Notes: generated by a model from the letters alone, not told the origin. A DNA stretch of 64,000 nucleotides from Dyadobacter sp. CY261 (GCF_021440085.1 NZ_JAKCPW010000018.1:37836-101835), one strand, 5' to 3'. Counted from the stretch's first letter, positions 26,152 through 35,709 are shown. Made by a program: numbers and translations.

Positions 26152-27378
26152 ATGAGATTTATTTCTACACTTATTTTAACGTTTCTGGCAATCAGTAACA
26201 TTGAATGTACTGCACAAATTGCACTGTCAAACCAGCGTATTTCCGATAGCTCGAGAATAGTCACCGGCGCCGACCAGACTGAAAAATATTTGCCTTATCT
26301 AAAAGGAAAACGAATTGGCCTGGTTGCAAATCAAAGTTCTTTGATCGGCAAGAAAAGCATCGTAGATAGTTTAGTGAGCCTTGGAATTAACATTGTAAAA
26401 GTGTTTGGCCCCGAGCATGGTTTTAGAGGCAATGCCAGCAACGGAGCTGTGGTAGGCAATGAGGTAGATGCTAAAACTGGCATACCGATCATCTCTCTGT
26501 ATGGTAAAAACCAGAAACCAAGTAAAGAACAGCTGGCGGATATCGACCTAATGGTCTTTGATATTCAGGATGTGGGTTGTCGCTACTATACGAATATTAA
26601 TACGCTTGAATATGTGATGGAAGCCTGTGCAGAAAACAACAAAGAACTGCTGATTCTCGACAGACCTAATCCTAACGCCTATGTTGTAGACGGGCCGGTA
26701 ATGACCGATGACAAATTTAAATCTGCCATAGGGGTCCATTATATTCCCATGACGCATGGCATGACGATTGGTGAATTTGCACAATACCTTAATGGAGAAG
26801 GATATCTAAAAGAACAATGCAAAATAAAAATTATCAAGGTTGCCGACTATGACCATGATATGACTTATGTGCTGCCGATCAACCCCTCTCCCAATTTAAA
26901 TACAAAGCAAGCTGTAATGCTTTTTCCGAGCTTATGTATGTTTGAAGGAACAGCCATTAATGAAGGCCGGGGGACGCGTATGCCTTTTACAATTTTAGGA
27001 GCACCCGCATTGAAAGGCAAATATACATTTTCATACAAACCGGTCAGTATTCCAGGAATGAGTGAACGGCCGAATCACAAAGATTCTGTTTGTTACGGCC
27101 TCGACCTTCGCAAGTATGATATTAATAAGCTCCGCGAGAGCCGCCAAATTAATTTATCGTGGCTGATTGAATTATATAATGCCTATCCGGACAAAGCAAA
27201 TTTTTTTACCCCCGGAAGGGTTAACCAGGATATATCAGCATTTGATCTGCGCATAGGTACTGATCAATTAAGAAAACAGATCATAGCGGGAGTGCCAGAA
27301 GCGGACATCAGAAAAAGCTGGGAACCTGAACTGCAAAAGTTTAAGGCTATAAGGATGAAGTATCTCTTATATCCATAA
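26152..27378 (+). CDS. namZ: NamZ-like exo-beta-N-acetylmuramidase (DUF1343, GH171)
   Basis: 408 aa with a signal peptide (1-22). DUF1343 hallmarks are present: KGKRIGLVANQSS, FGPEHGFRG, SLYGKNQKPS, DLMVFDIQDVGCRYYTNINTL, LDRPNPNA, PMTHGMTIGEFA, INPSPNLNT and FEGTAINEGRGT. Characterised members release N-acetylmuramic acid from the non-reducing ends of peptidoglycan fragments. Likely periplasmic and used in cell-wall recycling or scavenging. The gene is visibly richer in A+T than the PUL genes. It stands alone on this strand. Confidence 0.92.
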   Translation: MRFISTLILTFLAISNIECTAQIALSNQRISDSSRIVTGADQTEKYLPYLKGKRIGLVANQSSLIGKKSIVDSLVSLGINIVKVFGPEHGFRGNASNGAVVGNEVDAKTGIPIISLYGKNQKPSKEQLADIDLMVFDIQDVGCRYYTNINTLEYVMEACAENNKELLILDRPNPNAYVVDGPVMTDDKFKSAIGVHYIPMTHGMTIGEFAQYLNGEGYLKEQCKIKIIKVADYDHDMTYVLPINPSPNLNTKQAVMLFPSLCMFEGTAINEGRGTRMPFTILGAPALKGKYTFSYKPVSIPGMSERPNHKDSVCYGLDLRKYDINKLRESRQINLSWLIELYNAYPDKANFFTPGRVNQDISAFDLRIGTDQLRKQIIAGVPEADIRKSWEPELQKFKAIRMKYLLYP

Positions 27379-27603
27379 TGAATACGGTTGTTATCTTCTA
27401 CACAGCGCAGATCCGAACTGGTCTCGTGGTATAAAAGCGTCATCATCTGCGATGGTAACCAATGGCACGCCCGTTATACTTTAAGCCGCCTCCAGGACGC
27501 TGCGACGACTGGCGCACCAACCAGGTATATCAATCGTATACTGTATACCATGACTGCCCAAGTGATGGTGTGGTAGCTACTTTGCCAGTAATATTATTTA
27601 AAA
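27379..27603. other. Intergenic region, no gene recognised
   Basis: 225 bp. A 62-codon plus-strand open frame (27388-27576) lacks family resemblance, and its first codons overlap no ribosome-binding signal. I do not call it. Confidence 0.4.
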
Positions 27604-28185
27604 TCATTTATTTATCACATACTTAACTCTGAATGTGCCATTTTCAATCAGCGTCTTCTTACCATTAGTGTCGTAGTCGGCAAACACCTCTCCGCTAAAT
27701 GTTCCTTCGGCATACTCATCTGACAAAGCTGTGATCGTAGCTTTTGAATTGGTGACAATATTCGGATCGTCCGGCGAGCCCCCATATCCAACAGCCAAAA
27801 AAGTGACTTCAATAGGATTACTGCTGTTGGATTGATAAGAAGCGGTCGTGATTTTCGGTATGCTTTCAATCATAAGATAGAAACCATCTAACCTTGACCC
27901 GGACACTTTGGTTGCTTCGATCAAAAATACATTGGGATTATTAGCCGTACCTACCTCTTTATAATTGATTTGAGCCTTGATCTCATTGTCAAAATCAATA
28001 ACCTGACCATCAATTGTTGCCCTAAAAAATTCACCATCGGGATTTACAGCTACCATTCCAGATTTTGAACATGACATATTCAACATTAAAAGTGCAGCTA
28101 GGGAAGCTGTTCCCACTTGCTTCGCAGATTTGTACAATAAGGAGAAAAGTCCGTTGTACAGGCGGTTAATCAGAAAATAGATCAT
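27604..28185 (-). CDS. Hypothetical lipoprotein (DUF6252-like)
   Basis: 193 aa from ATG 28183-28185; the open frame extends 22 codons further to a TTG, but that extension has no signal-peptide character. Lipobox LNMSC precedes a soluble domain with FFRATIDGQVIDFDNEI, a pattern seen in small DUF6252-type lipoproteins of Bacteroidota, and a beta-rich remainder ending FRVKYVINK. Function unknown. The N-region before the hydrophobic core is unusually long (about 25 residues). It lies 105 bp after the VWD lipoprotein on the same strand. Confidence 0.75.
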   Translation of the reverse strand: MIYFLINRLYNGLFSLLYKSAKQVGTASLAALLMLNMSCSKSGMVAVNPDGEFFRATIDGQVIDFDNEIKAQINYKEVGTANNPNVFLIEATKVSGSRLDGFYLMIESIPKITTASYQSNSSNPIEVTFLAVGYGGSPDDPNIVTNSKATITALSDEYAEGTFSGEVFADYDTNGKKTLIENGTFRVKYVINK

Positions 28186-28290
28186 TGTTTTGAAAAAGGA
28201 AAGTTTAGCACAATATGAATTATTGGTAGTATTGGTTACGAAGAAAAACAATCCATTGCTGGCCGACCAAAGTTGAGTACTGAAGCTACA

Positions 28291-30585
28291 TCAATAACTT
28301 TTGAAAGACCAGCGGTAAAGCCTGACATTGTTTTTAAACGTTAGCGAAACATCCGGATGAAGCGCCACGAGTTCCTTTTGCGGGCGGTATCTACGTATCG
28401 CAAAATTGCCGTTCTCCGACACCAGCACATCGTCAAAAAAGATTTTGTAAGTGCCCGTGTTTTTTGTCAGATCAATGCTGGATTGAATCACCAGTTTATG
28501 GACCTTACCATCGAAAATCAAAATCTTGGAATTGAATTCTTTGATAAGGTATAGCAGCGGATCATAAAAACTATAATCCCCGGGAGTGTTCGCGGACGAC
28601 ACGGACCAATTCCATTCATAGGGTCCGAGATTGAAATAGACTCCGGCCGGATTGGGATTCGGGCTCTCCGAGGCAAAGTAAACGACCGTCTCAAAGCCAT
28701 TGACCACAGAAATGGAACCGTTGATCTCCGGATAGTCGTTGGCATTACAAACCACATAGTCGCTGCCGTACTGGCCAGCGGCAAATGTCCTCTTCAACAG
28801 CCGCTTATCGTCATCGGGCCCGAACTTGATATCAAAACTCCGGAGCGTGTTCTCGTCCTGTAAATCTTTGGCCCTGGCCGCCAGGGAGGCATCACCGGTG
28901 GCGACAACGTCGTTGATGCAACCCTCGAGAAACGGGGCCAGCACACCGGCGTTTCTGCATGCCTCCCCGGCGCTGGCCCGCTGGCTCTCGGTGATGACGA
29001 ATGGAGCGCGTGGAAAATTCGGGTCGGTGTATGATTGGGTATTTTTCCCCGCATCGTAGACAAACAGGGACTGCGCCTGACTGATTCGCCAGCTATCGGT
29101 AAAAGCCGGGTAAAGGGTGTTGTTGGTGCCATCAATAACGGCACCGTTCCTGATCCGAAGATCATTGCCTTCGCTGCCGTTGAAATCCCCGAAAATACCG
29201 ATCATCTTCCCCTGCCGTTTGCTGCCCGGCAACACCGAGTAGTCGATCGCATCGCTTCGGATAAAAATTTTCACCACATCGCCATTGACGGCCACAGACA
29301 GCGAGGCGAGGTCACCGGTAATGCTGCCGCCGTTTTGCAGCATGTTGTAAATGGAGGGATTGTAAGCGTATTCCTGGCCATTGATATAGTATTTGTCAGG
29401 GTAAAAGCAAAGTCGATCGCTCCCTGTGTTGATCGCCAGACCGGTGTTCCAGGAGACATTCCCCGAAGCGCTGCGGTTCCTCAGTTCCTCCTGCCTCACC
29501 TGTATCTCGAAATTGTCCACCGTCGATTTTACGGCAACGAATTCGCCCACCCCATTGAAACCATACGACTTGCCGTCGAATGTGACAATATTCGGATCCC
29601 CGTAGCTCCTGCCGCCATTCATGTAGCTAGTTGTAGTAGCCGGATCTCCTGGTAGTATTGGCCCGACAGATCCATTGTACCACTGCACGAGGTTCTCGAG
29701 GAGCTCTTTACCGCATTTTTTCGCGTCCTTCACCGCTTCGCGTAGCCTCAAAGCACCGGATACGCTGGTCAGGCGGCGGACAAACTTGAACAAGTCGGCT
29801 GCACAGGTGCCCCCTTCTAATATATCGTCGACCCAGTTATCTTCCTGAAGGCATTCGCCTTTGAAAATCGACGTGAGCCCCTGGACAGCGTTGCTGCACG
29901 TATTGGCGGCCAAAAGCATGTCCGCGGCCAGGAACACCAACCCGACGCCCGTCAGGGAGCCGGCTGCCGCAAACGGCAATGCCACCAGGCTGGCAAAGCA
30001 GCCAATACCATCGGCAGCCGTGATCATGGAATTTAAAAACGGGCTGCACTCTCCATCAAGATCCGCCGTAGCCGATGTTCGCAAACCCTTTTTTTGATCA
30101 AATTGCTTTTTCGCATCCCCGAACTTCAAAAGGGCTTCTCCGCACCAGATTTTCGCCCGGCTTTGAATCAGTTGGCTTTGGGCGTCAAAAATGTCGACAT
30201 CGACGGTGTTGGCTTTCAAATCGTAGTTCTTGAAAACCATCGTCGTGGTAGTGTCACCCAGTGAGGCCGTGAGCTTCTTGGGCAGGAGGCTATCGTCGAA
30301 CTCAAAGCTGAGGATAAAATCGCTTTCAGGCAGGTATGTCACAACCTCGCGAAGATTGATCAGACTCCCCTCGGAGTTCTTATCGCCATAAAACAAATTC
30401 AGCTCGCGTGTGTTGGTATCCGTCACCATTACGCCCAGGTTGTCGTCCAGGTTTTTGTTGATGAAAAAAAGGTGATAGGGATCCTTTTCACTGACTGGCC
30501 GGGAAACGTCGACCTCGTAAACCTGCTTACAGCCGTGCCCGACAAAAAATAGGATCAAAAAAGAAAGGATTGCTCTCAGTTTCAT
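28291..30585 (-). CDS. Surface lipoprotein with von Willebrand factor type D domain
   Basis: 764 aa. Lipobox VGHGC (Cys19). An N-terminal beta-rich region (25-180) precedes a hydrophobic Gly/Ala-rich segment (193-230) and a Cys-containing helical part (230-300). The VWD domain spans about 329-505: YGDPNIVTFDGKSYGFNGVGEF, IGIFGDFNGSEGNDL and TDSWRIS. A C8-like helix with CRNAG and CINDVVATGD follows (about 535-580), then a jelly-roll-like C-terminus (600-764). VWD domains mediate adhesion or assembly of large surface structures. It is 11 bp downstream of the OmpA-like gene, so it is the third gene of the PD40-OmpA-VWD operon. Confidence 0.85.
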   Translation of the reverse strand: MKLRAILSFLILFFVGHGCKQVYEVDVSRPVSEKDPYHLFFINKNLDDNLGVMVTDTNTRELNLFYGDKNSEGSLINLREVVTYLPESDFILSFEFDDSLLPKKLTASLGDTTTTMVFKNYDLKANTVDVDIFDAQSQLIQSRAKIWCGEALLKFGDAKKQFDQKKGLRTSATADLDGECSPFLNSMITAADGIGCFASLVALPFAAAGSLTGVGLVFLAADMLLAANTCSNAVQGLTSIFKGECLQEDNWVDDILEGGTCAADLFKFVRRLTSVSGALRLREAVKDAKKCGKELLENLVQWYNGSVGPILPGDPATTTSYMNGGRSYGDPNIVTFDGKSYGFNGVGEFVAVKSTVDNFEIQVRQEELRNRSASGNVSWNTGLAINTGSDRLCFYPDKYYINGQEYAYNPSIYNMLQNGGSITGDLASLSVAVNGDVVKIFIRSDAIDYSVLPGSKRQGKMIGIFGDFNGSEGNDLRIRNGAVIDGTNNTLYPAFTDSWRISQAQSLFVYDAGKNTQSYTDPNFPRAPFVITESQRASAGEACRNAGVLAPFLEGCINDVVATGDASLAARAKDLQDENTLRSFDIKFGPDDDKRLLKRTFAAGQYGSDYVVCNANDYPEINGSISVVNGFETVVYFASESPNPNPAGVYFNLGPYEWNWSVSSANTPGDYSFYDPLLYLIKEFNSKILIFDGKVHKLVIQSSIDLTKNTGTYKIFFDDVLVSENGNFAIRRYRPQKELVALHPDVSLTFKNNVRLYRWSFKSY

Positions 30586-30596
30586 GATAGAGGTGT

Positions 30597-31988
30597 TTAC
30601 TTGTCAGTAGCGCCGTGCGTCACTAATCCAAATGCCAGCCGACCGCCGATCAGATGCAAGGACTTGTTGGGCGGATAGGCATAGTCGAGCCAGCGAAACG
30701 GCTTCGCCGAATAGTGATAGCTGATGCTCGCATCAACCAAAAACCTGTCCGCGATTGGAAATTCATAGCCAATGGCGGCCGAGGCGCCCCAATAAATGAC
30801 ACGTTGCAACCGGTCCGGCACATCGGGAGTGCCATTCCAATCCTGGTTCCGGCGGAGCAGCAGGGCGCTCAACTCTCCCTGTGGCGACGCATAGACCGAC
30901 TTGCCGAGATAGAATTTGGGCCCGACGCCGGCGGAAATCCTAGACAAATGCACCGAATACCGGTAAAGCTGTTCGGTGTCGGTATTCACGCGGTATTCCG
31001 ACTTCCATTTATCAAATCCAATATGCGCTACAATCCCGCTCGCGCCGTTGAACCGAACGGAATAGTTTGCCGAAATCCCGAGCGTCCGTTTCAGCCCGAC
31101 ACCCTTCCGTTCGTCGGCCCATTCCCTTCCTCCGATCGAAAGCATTTGAAACGCATCAAAGCCTACCGTCACTATCGAATGCGGCCGATTGCGACTGCGA
31201 GTACGCGAATCACTTTTCGAACTGGCCGGCTTCTTCGAAACTGCCTCCTGCACCACCGGTGGCGGTGTGGTGACCGGCGCAGCAACCGGCTCGATTTTCT
31301 CCGCGTAGAGCACCTTCACTCCCGCTACCGATATAACGCGCATCTCTACACGTCGGTTGTAATCCTGCGTGGCCTTGCTGAAATGAATCGGCTCGACTTC
31401 CCCTCTGCCTTCGGCGAGGATGTTCGAAGACTTCATTCCCTGCGTGATGAGAAACTGGCGCAAGTTCGCGGCGCGCCGGTTTGAAATCGTTTGATTGGCA
31501 GCGGCCTTTCCGCTGGTGTCTGTATGTACAAAGAAACCGTATCTGACCGATTCGTCCGCCTTCAACAGCTTCACCAGTGCGATCAGCCTCGTTCTTGAAG
31601 CCGGTGCAATCGTAACTTTGCCTTTTTCAAAAACAGCTTCCTGCACAATCACTCTGGAATGCAGCAGCTTTGCATAGTCCTTGGTCCGCAAGGCTTCCTT
31701 GAAATCCTCCATGCGCGTCATCCGGGCGTCCTTGCCGAGACGGGCGGGGTAAACCACAAACGTGGTATCCCCTACCCTTACCGACCTCAACTCCCCGGTT
31801 TCGACAGACAACATTGTGGAATCCACGCCCGCGCGATACCTGATCAGCTTGCTCCCTATTTCGGTGTCCCGGCATTCGAGCCGTGAACTGTCTTTCCTGA
31901 TGATCAGGTCTTGCGCGATGCATGCGGCACACCTTGACAGGCAAGCCAGGATAAGCAGCACAGCCAGCCTGATTGTGCAATGGCTCAT
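30597..31988 (-). CDS. OmpA-domain protein with C-terminal beta-barrel
   Basis: 463 aa from ATG 31986-31988 (an in-frame TTG at 32003 gives five more residues but no better signal peptide). Signal peptide (1-25), a beta-rich region (26-110), an OmpA/MotB-type peptidoglycan-binding domain (about 115-225; SNRRAANLRQFL, GRGEVEPI, NRRVEMRV), a Pro/Ser/Arg linker (235-270) and an outer-membrane barrel-like part (about 275-463) with aromatic-alternating strands. In classical OmpA the barrel comes first; here the order is reversed. It likely ties an outer-membrane complex to the cell wall. 31 bp separate it from the PD40 gene upstream. Confidence 0.82.
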   Translation of the reverse strand: MSHCTIRLAVLLILACLSRCAACIAQDLIIRKDSSRLECRDTEIGSKLIRYRAGVDSTMLSVETGELRSVRVGDTTFVVYPARLGKDARMTRMEDFKEALRTKDYAKLLHSRVIVQEAVFEKGKVTIAPASRTRLIALVKLLKADESVRYGFFVHTDTSGKAAANQTISNRRAANLRQFLITQGMKSSNILAEGRGEVEPIHFSKATQDYNRRVEMRVISVAGVKVLYAEKIEPVAAPVTTPPPVVQEAVSKKPASSKSDSRTRSRNRPHSIVTVGFDAFQMLSIGGREWADERKGVGLKRTLGISANYSVRFNGASGIVAHIGFDKWKSEYRVNTDTEQLYRYSVHLSRISAGVGPKFYLGKSVYASPQGELSALLLRRNQDWNGTPDVPDRLQRVIYWGASAAIGYEFPIADRFLVDASISYHYSAKPFRWLDYAYPPNKSLHLIGGRLAFGLVTHGATDK

Positions 31989-32019
31989 AAGGTTCAGGAT
32001 CAAATTTAATTCGCCGGTA

Positions 32020-32955
32020 CTATTTCAATTTTACATTAGTCCGCCAGATATTGTAATTTTTCTCCGCATTGGAACTGAAAAATAGCTGGTTGCCGATGCC
32101 CCATGTCGGGTCGCTTTCGTCGGTTTCCCCCTGCGTGATCTGGACAAGGTCCGTACCGTCGGCTTTCATTACGTAAATATGTTTATTGGGTTTTTTGGGG
32201 TTCTCTCTGTTACTGGCAAATGCGATGTATTTCCCATCCCGTGAAAACGCCCCGTCCCTATTATTGTAGTCCCCTGTAGTCAATTGGGTTCGTTCTCCTG
32301 TTTTAAGATCCATTGTAAAAACCTGGATGAAGTTTCCGGTTTTCATATTAAAAATAATTTTGTTGGGATCGGCATTACTGAGACTTAAATGACTGCCTTC
32401 GCCGATTACCGAATAGTTTCCTCCTTTTACATCCATCGAACAAATCATCCGCTTTTTGGTCATCAGCGTTGTAAACAGGATTTTGTTATCCCGCATTACA
32501 ATCGGTTCCGCATCATCCTCTCCCATGGCGCCCGGCGACACATAGTTTAAGCCGATACCATTGATGGACGATCGGACTATTACAGGCCTTTCCGGCTGAA
32601 TGTAGCTGAAAATGATACCCGAATTATCAGGCATCCACGTGGGATAAGCCGCGTTGTTGACCAATGGATTAGTGATTGGCTTTCCGATTTCTTTTTTTAC
32701 AATCCGGTAATTCTTGTTTGTTTTCACCGCAAGCGCGCCGTTTGTCAAATCAATCGAATATTTGGTTTCAAGGGCATTGTAAAGCAGGTATTTTCCATCC
32801 GGACTAACTCTTGCAAAAAATTCCTGGGTAGGATCCGAGGTCTCCCGTGCGAGATTCTCCGCATTTCCGGTTACCCCGGGAACGGCAGGAATCTGCGCCA
32901 TGGCAGAGAAGCAAACAACGGACATCATGGAAGCGATGAATAAAAACTTTTTCAT
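32020..32955 (-). CDS. TolB-like PD40 beta-propeller protein
   Basis: 311 aa, signal peptide (1-20, ending AMAQ). Repeated PD40/WD40-like motifs: ARVSPDGKYLLYN, PTWMPDNSGIIFSY, GAFSRDGKYIAFASNRENP, HIYVMKADGTDLVQITQGETDESDPTWG. The fold is a six- or seven-bladed propeller, periplasmic. Such proteins often pair with OmpA-domain proteins in Bacteroidota, as here (gene order PD40, OmpA, VWD). The gene diverges from the DISM kinase with 192 bp between. Confidence 0.87.
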   Translation of the reverse strand: MKKFLFIASMMSVVCFSAMAQIPAVPGVTGNAENLARETSDPTQEFFARVSPDGKYLLYNALETKYSIDLTNGALAVKTNKNYRIVKKEIGKPITNPLVNNAAYPTWMPDNSGIIFSYIQPERPVIVRSSINGIGLNYVSPGAMGEDDAEPIVMRDNKILFTTLMTKKRMICSMDVKGGNYSVIGEGSHLSLSNADPNKIIFNMKTGNFIQVFTMDLKTGERTQLTTGDYNNRDGAFSRDGKYIAFASNRENPKKPNKHIYVMKADGTDLVQITQGETDESDPTWGIGNQLFFSSNAEKNYNIWRTNVKLK

Positions 32956-33147
32956 TTGAATGACGGATAAAAGGTATTTGAATTGAAGCAGTGCATTTTT
33001 GAATTCCTCTCAAAAGTACACGTTCAGGCAGTCAGGCGAAATGTTAATAATTCTCTTTCGGGGGTTAATAATTACACCATCATTTTACAAAAATTCCCCT
33101 GGTTCCGTATTGCATTTAAGTTCTATCTTGCACACGCTTTTTTGACT

Positions 33148-35070
33148 ATGATGGGCACTTTATATCTACTGTTTTCAGGTAATTTCGGTCAGTATCGCAG
33201 GGCATACCCGGCCATTTTGTCCATCCTGTTTTTATGCCTCTCAGCGCAGGCAGGCGCCCAGGTTGTATTGACGGACAGCAGCGAACATATTTACATTGGC
33301 GAGCAGGCTGCCTTCTTTCAGGATTCTTCCCGTGTGCGCAGCTTTGAGGATATCCGGATGCTCGACCGGCGAGGTGCATTTGTAAAATCCCGGCAACGCG
33401 TTCCCAACTTCGGTTTTACCACTTCGAAGCCGGTGTACTGGATCCGATTTGATATAGAGCGAAAGTCGGATAAGGACTTCATCCTGGATTTGGCCTTTGG
33501 CAACATGGCATTCGTGGACTTCTACTTCTTCGGCCCGCAAGGCCTGGTGGAGCGGTACAAGCTCGGCGACTTCCGCGGCAAGGCGGGGCGGGCGGTGGGG
33601 CACCACGGCTATGCGGTCAAACTTCCGCCCTGGGCCAGGCAAACGGTATACCTGTGCATACAGCCCTATTCGGGCCAGGCGCTTTTCCCGCTCGCGGTTT
33701 GGGAGAGCCAGCTTTTTTTCAACGCCAACCAGGAACTTGCGCTGGTGTGGGGATTATACCTCGGTGTTTTGCTGGCCGTGCTGATCTACCATCTGGTCAT
33801 CTACTGGCGCACCGGCGAAGCAGGTTTCGGGCGACTATCCCTCTACCTATTGTTCTATCTCGGTTTTGAATGCTCCCGTGGCCTGGGATTGGGCCCGCGG
33901 TATCTTTGGTATTACAGCATTCCTGTTATCAACTATGCGGCCTACTTTTTCAGTACCGCTTCCTTGCTGGCGTTCCTGGAGTTCTACACCTACGTGACGA
34001 GTACGAAGCATTCGCGGCCGCTACTGCTCACTGTGCGCGCTACCCAGGTCGTTTGCGTAGGCCTTGGGCTAGTGGCCTACTTTTCAGGATCGATCGGACA
34101 AAATCAGCTGATGCATTACGCTGCCATTCTGGGCGGGATTTGCGTGATGATCATTTCGGCCAGTGCGATCCGGAGAGGCGACCGGGTAGGCTGGTACTAT
34201 CTGCTGGCGGCCGCCTCCATTTACCTTGGCACCGCTGTCCAGAGCGCACAGCGGGCAGGAGTCTTCGAAGGTGCCGACGGTCTGTTGCTGCGATACGCGA
34301 TCAATATCGGATCCTTGATAGAAATCGTCCTGCTCTCGTTGGGGGTCGCGGAAACAGTGCGGCAGGAAAAACGGAAGCGGAGAGAGGCCGAGGCCCAGAC
34401 GGAGCTGGAAGTAAGAGCGCGCACCAAAATCGTGAAGGAAGCCGAAGCCGAAGCCAAACAGCAGGAAGTGAAAAGAATGGCGATCGAGCTTCACAACACC
34501 GTCGGAAATTTGCTGCTACTCCTGCGCGACGGCATTGCGAAAGTGGCTCGTTCGGTCACAGACAACCAGCAATCGCAGCAGGTGAAAGACATTTCCGAAC
34601 TATCCAAACAAATCTACGAACGCATCCGCACCCTGTCACACGCATACACACTCAACACCTACAACATCCTCCAAGCCAGAGGCCTGGACGTGGCGCTGCG
34701 GGAACTGGTAACCAATCAGAACCGCTTCGGCAAAGCCCCACATTTCCTGTACCGCATGCAGGGATCCGACCTGGTGCTTTCGGAGACATTGCAATTCGAG
34801 CTTTACAATACCTGCACGGAGCTCATCAACAATATCCTGAAACACTCACAGGCCACCACGGCAAGCATCATGATCCAGATCAAAAACCATGAACTGATCC
34901 TGGTGGTCACCGACAATGGTGTCGGAATGCCAGCCGATATCGTGGAGGGCTATGGCATGAAACAGCTCAGGCAGCGCGCCCAGGAGCTCAATGGCACCCT
35001 GCATATCCATTCCCGGGCCGGTGAGAGGTGCGAGATCTCGATGATCCTACCGATTTGGATGACGTTCTAG
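33148..35070 (+). CDS. 7TMR-DISM sensor histidine kinase (NarL-type partner)
   Basis: 640 aa from ATG 33148-33150; the open frame reaches a TTG at 32983, but the extra 55 residues are not signal-like. Signal peptide, then a 7TMR-DISMED2 extracellular sensory domain (about 45-185; PVYWIRFDIERKSDKDFILDLA), seven TM helices (about 190-390), a charged coiled coil (about 395-430) and a HisKA_3-like box with ELHNTVGN (Asn replaces the usual Asp/Gln residues) and HATPase_c with DNGVGMPADIVEGYGMKQLRQRA. The DISM module is thought to bind carbohydrate-like ligands. Its partner is the convergent regulator overlapping by 24 bp. Confidence 0.9.
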   Translation: MMGTLYLLFSGNFGQYRRAYPAILSILFLCLSAQAGAQVVLTDSSEHIYIGEQAAFFQDSSRVRSFEDIRMLDRRGAFVKSRQRVPNFGFTTSKPVYWIRFDIERKSDKDFILDLAFGNMAFVDFYFFGPQGLVERYKLGDFRGKAGRAVGHHGYAVKLPPWARQTVYLCIQPYSGQALFPLAVWESQLFFNANQELALVWGLYLGVLLAVLIYHLVIYWRTGEAGFGRLSLYLLFYLGFECSRGLGLGPRYLWYYSIPVINYAAYFFSTASLLAFLEFYTYVTSTKHSRPLLLTVRATQVVCVGLGLVAYFSGSIGQNQLMHYAAILGGICVMIISASAIRRGDRVGWYYLLAAASIYLGTAVQSAQRAGVFEGADGLLLRYAINIGSLIEIVLLSLGVAETVRQEKRKRREAEAQTELEVRARTKIVKEAEAEAKQQEVKRMAIELHNTVGNLLLLLRDGIAKVARSVTDNQQSQQVKDISELSKQIYERIRTLSHAYTLNTYNILQARGLDVALRELVTNQNRFGKAPHFLYRMQGSDLVLSETLQFELYNTCTELINNILKHSQATTASIMIQIKNHELILVVTDNGVGMPADIVEGYGMKQLRQRAQELNGTLHIHSRAGERCEISMILPIWMTF

Positions 35071-35709
35071 ATCGAACAGGCCCAAAGCAAAGGCGCGGTG
35101 TTCGAGTTCAAGCGCATTTTTAGCCTGCAATTTTTCACGTAAGCTCTGGTTGTACTTGGCCACCGTGTTATATGCAACCTTCATAATCACCGCTATTTCC
35201 TTCATCTCTTTCCGTTCATTCACTAGCATATGCAGTACCTTCGTTTCCTGCACGGTGAGCAGAGGCTTGTTTTCATGCTTTTTCCCCCCCATGCTCTTGA
35301 CAAGCATCAGCACCAGCTCGCTGCTGAAAAACGGGATTCCGTTCACCAGGGCTGCCGCCGCATCCACCACCACATCCGCCTTGTAGTCTTTGACCACGTA
35401 ACCCATCGCTCCCGCCTCCACTACATCGCATACCGTAACGGCATCGGCATGTTGGCTGTACACCAGCACTTTCTGATCCGGGTTTTGTTCTAAAAACAGC
35501 CTGATGAGTTCGATACCGTCGTCGTTCCCGATGCGAAGATCCGTGACAAGCACGTCGGGGATCGATACCTTCATCCGTTGAACGGCCGTGCGTACATTGG
35601 GCTCCGCATAAAGCACCCGCCAGTTACGGCGTTCGAATGCTGATGCCAGGGCGTCGGTAATGGCGGGATGGTCGTCTACGAAAGCTACTGAATAAGAAAA
35701 AGAATCCAT
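35047..35709 (-). CDS. NarL/LuxR-type response regulator
   Basis: 220 aa. Receiver domain (5-125): FVDDHPAITDAL, phosphoacceptor Asp57 in LVTDLRI, and VVKDYKADVV with the conserved Lys. HTH_LuxR domain (about 148-210): LTVQETKVLHMLVNERKEMKEIAVIM and YNTVAKYNQSLREKLQAKNALEL. Likely receives phosphate from the DISM kinase, whose 3' end it overlaps on the opposite strand, an arrangement that couples their mRNAs antisense. Confidence 0.93.
   Translation of the reverse strand: MDSFSYSVAFVDDHPAITDALASAFERRNWRVLYAEPNVRTAVQRMKVSIPDVLVTDLRIGNDDGIELIRLFLEQNPDQKVLVYSQHADAVTVCDVVEAGAMGYVVKDYKADVVVDAAAALVNGIPFFSSELVLMLVKSMGGKKHENKPLLTVQETKVLHMLVNERKEMKEIAVIMKVAYNTVAKYNQSLREKLQAKNALELEHRAFALGLFDLERHPNR

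Noticed and set aside
27388..27576. 62-codon plus-strand open frame after the muramidase gene
   Set aside because: No family, no ribosome-binding signal, and the surrounding region looks like debris.
30654..31484. 276-codon plus-strand open frame opposite the OmpA-like gene
   Set aside because: Opposite-strand shadow; OmpA-domain motifs are clear on the minus strand.
31989..32003. Upstream TTG start for the OmpA-like gene
   Set aside because: It adds five residues without improving the signal peptide; ATG at 31986-31988 is the better choice.
33870..34892. 340-codon plus-strand open frame in the DISM kinase
   Set aside because: It lies in another frame of a well-supported kinase gene and has an Arg/Pro/Gly-rich, non-protein-like composition.
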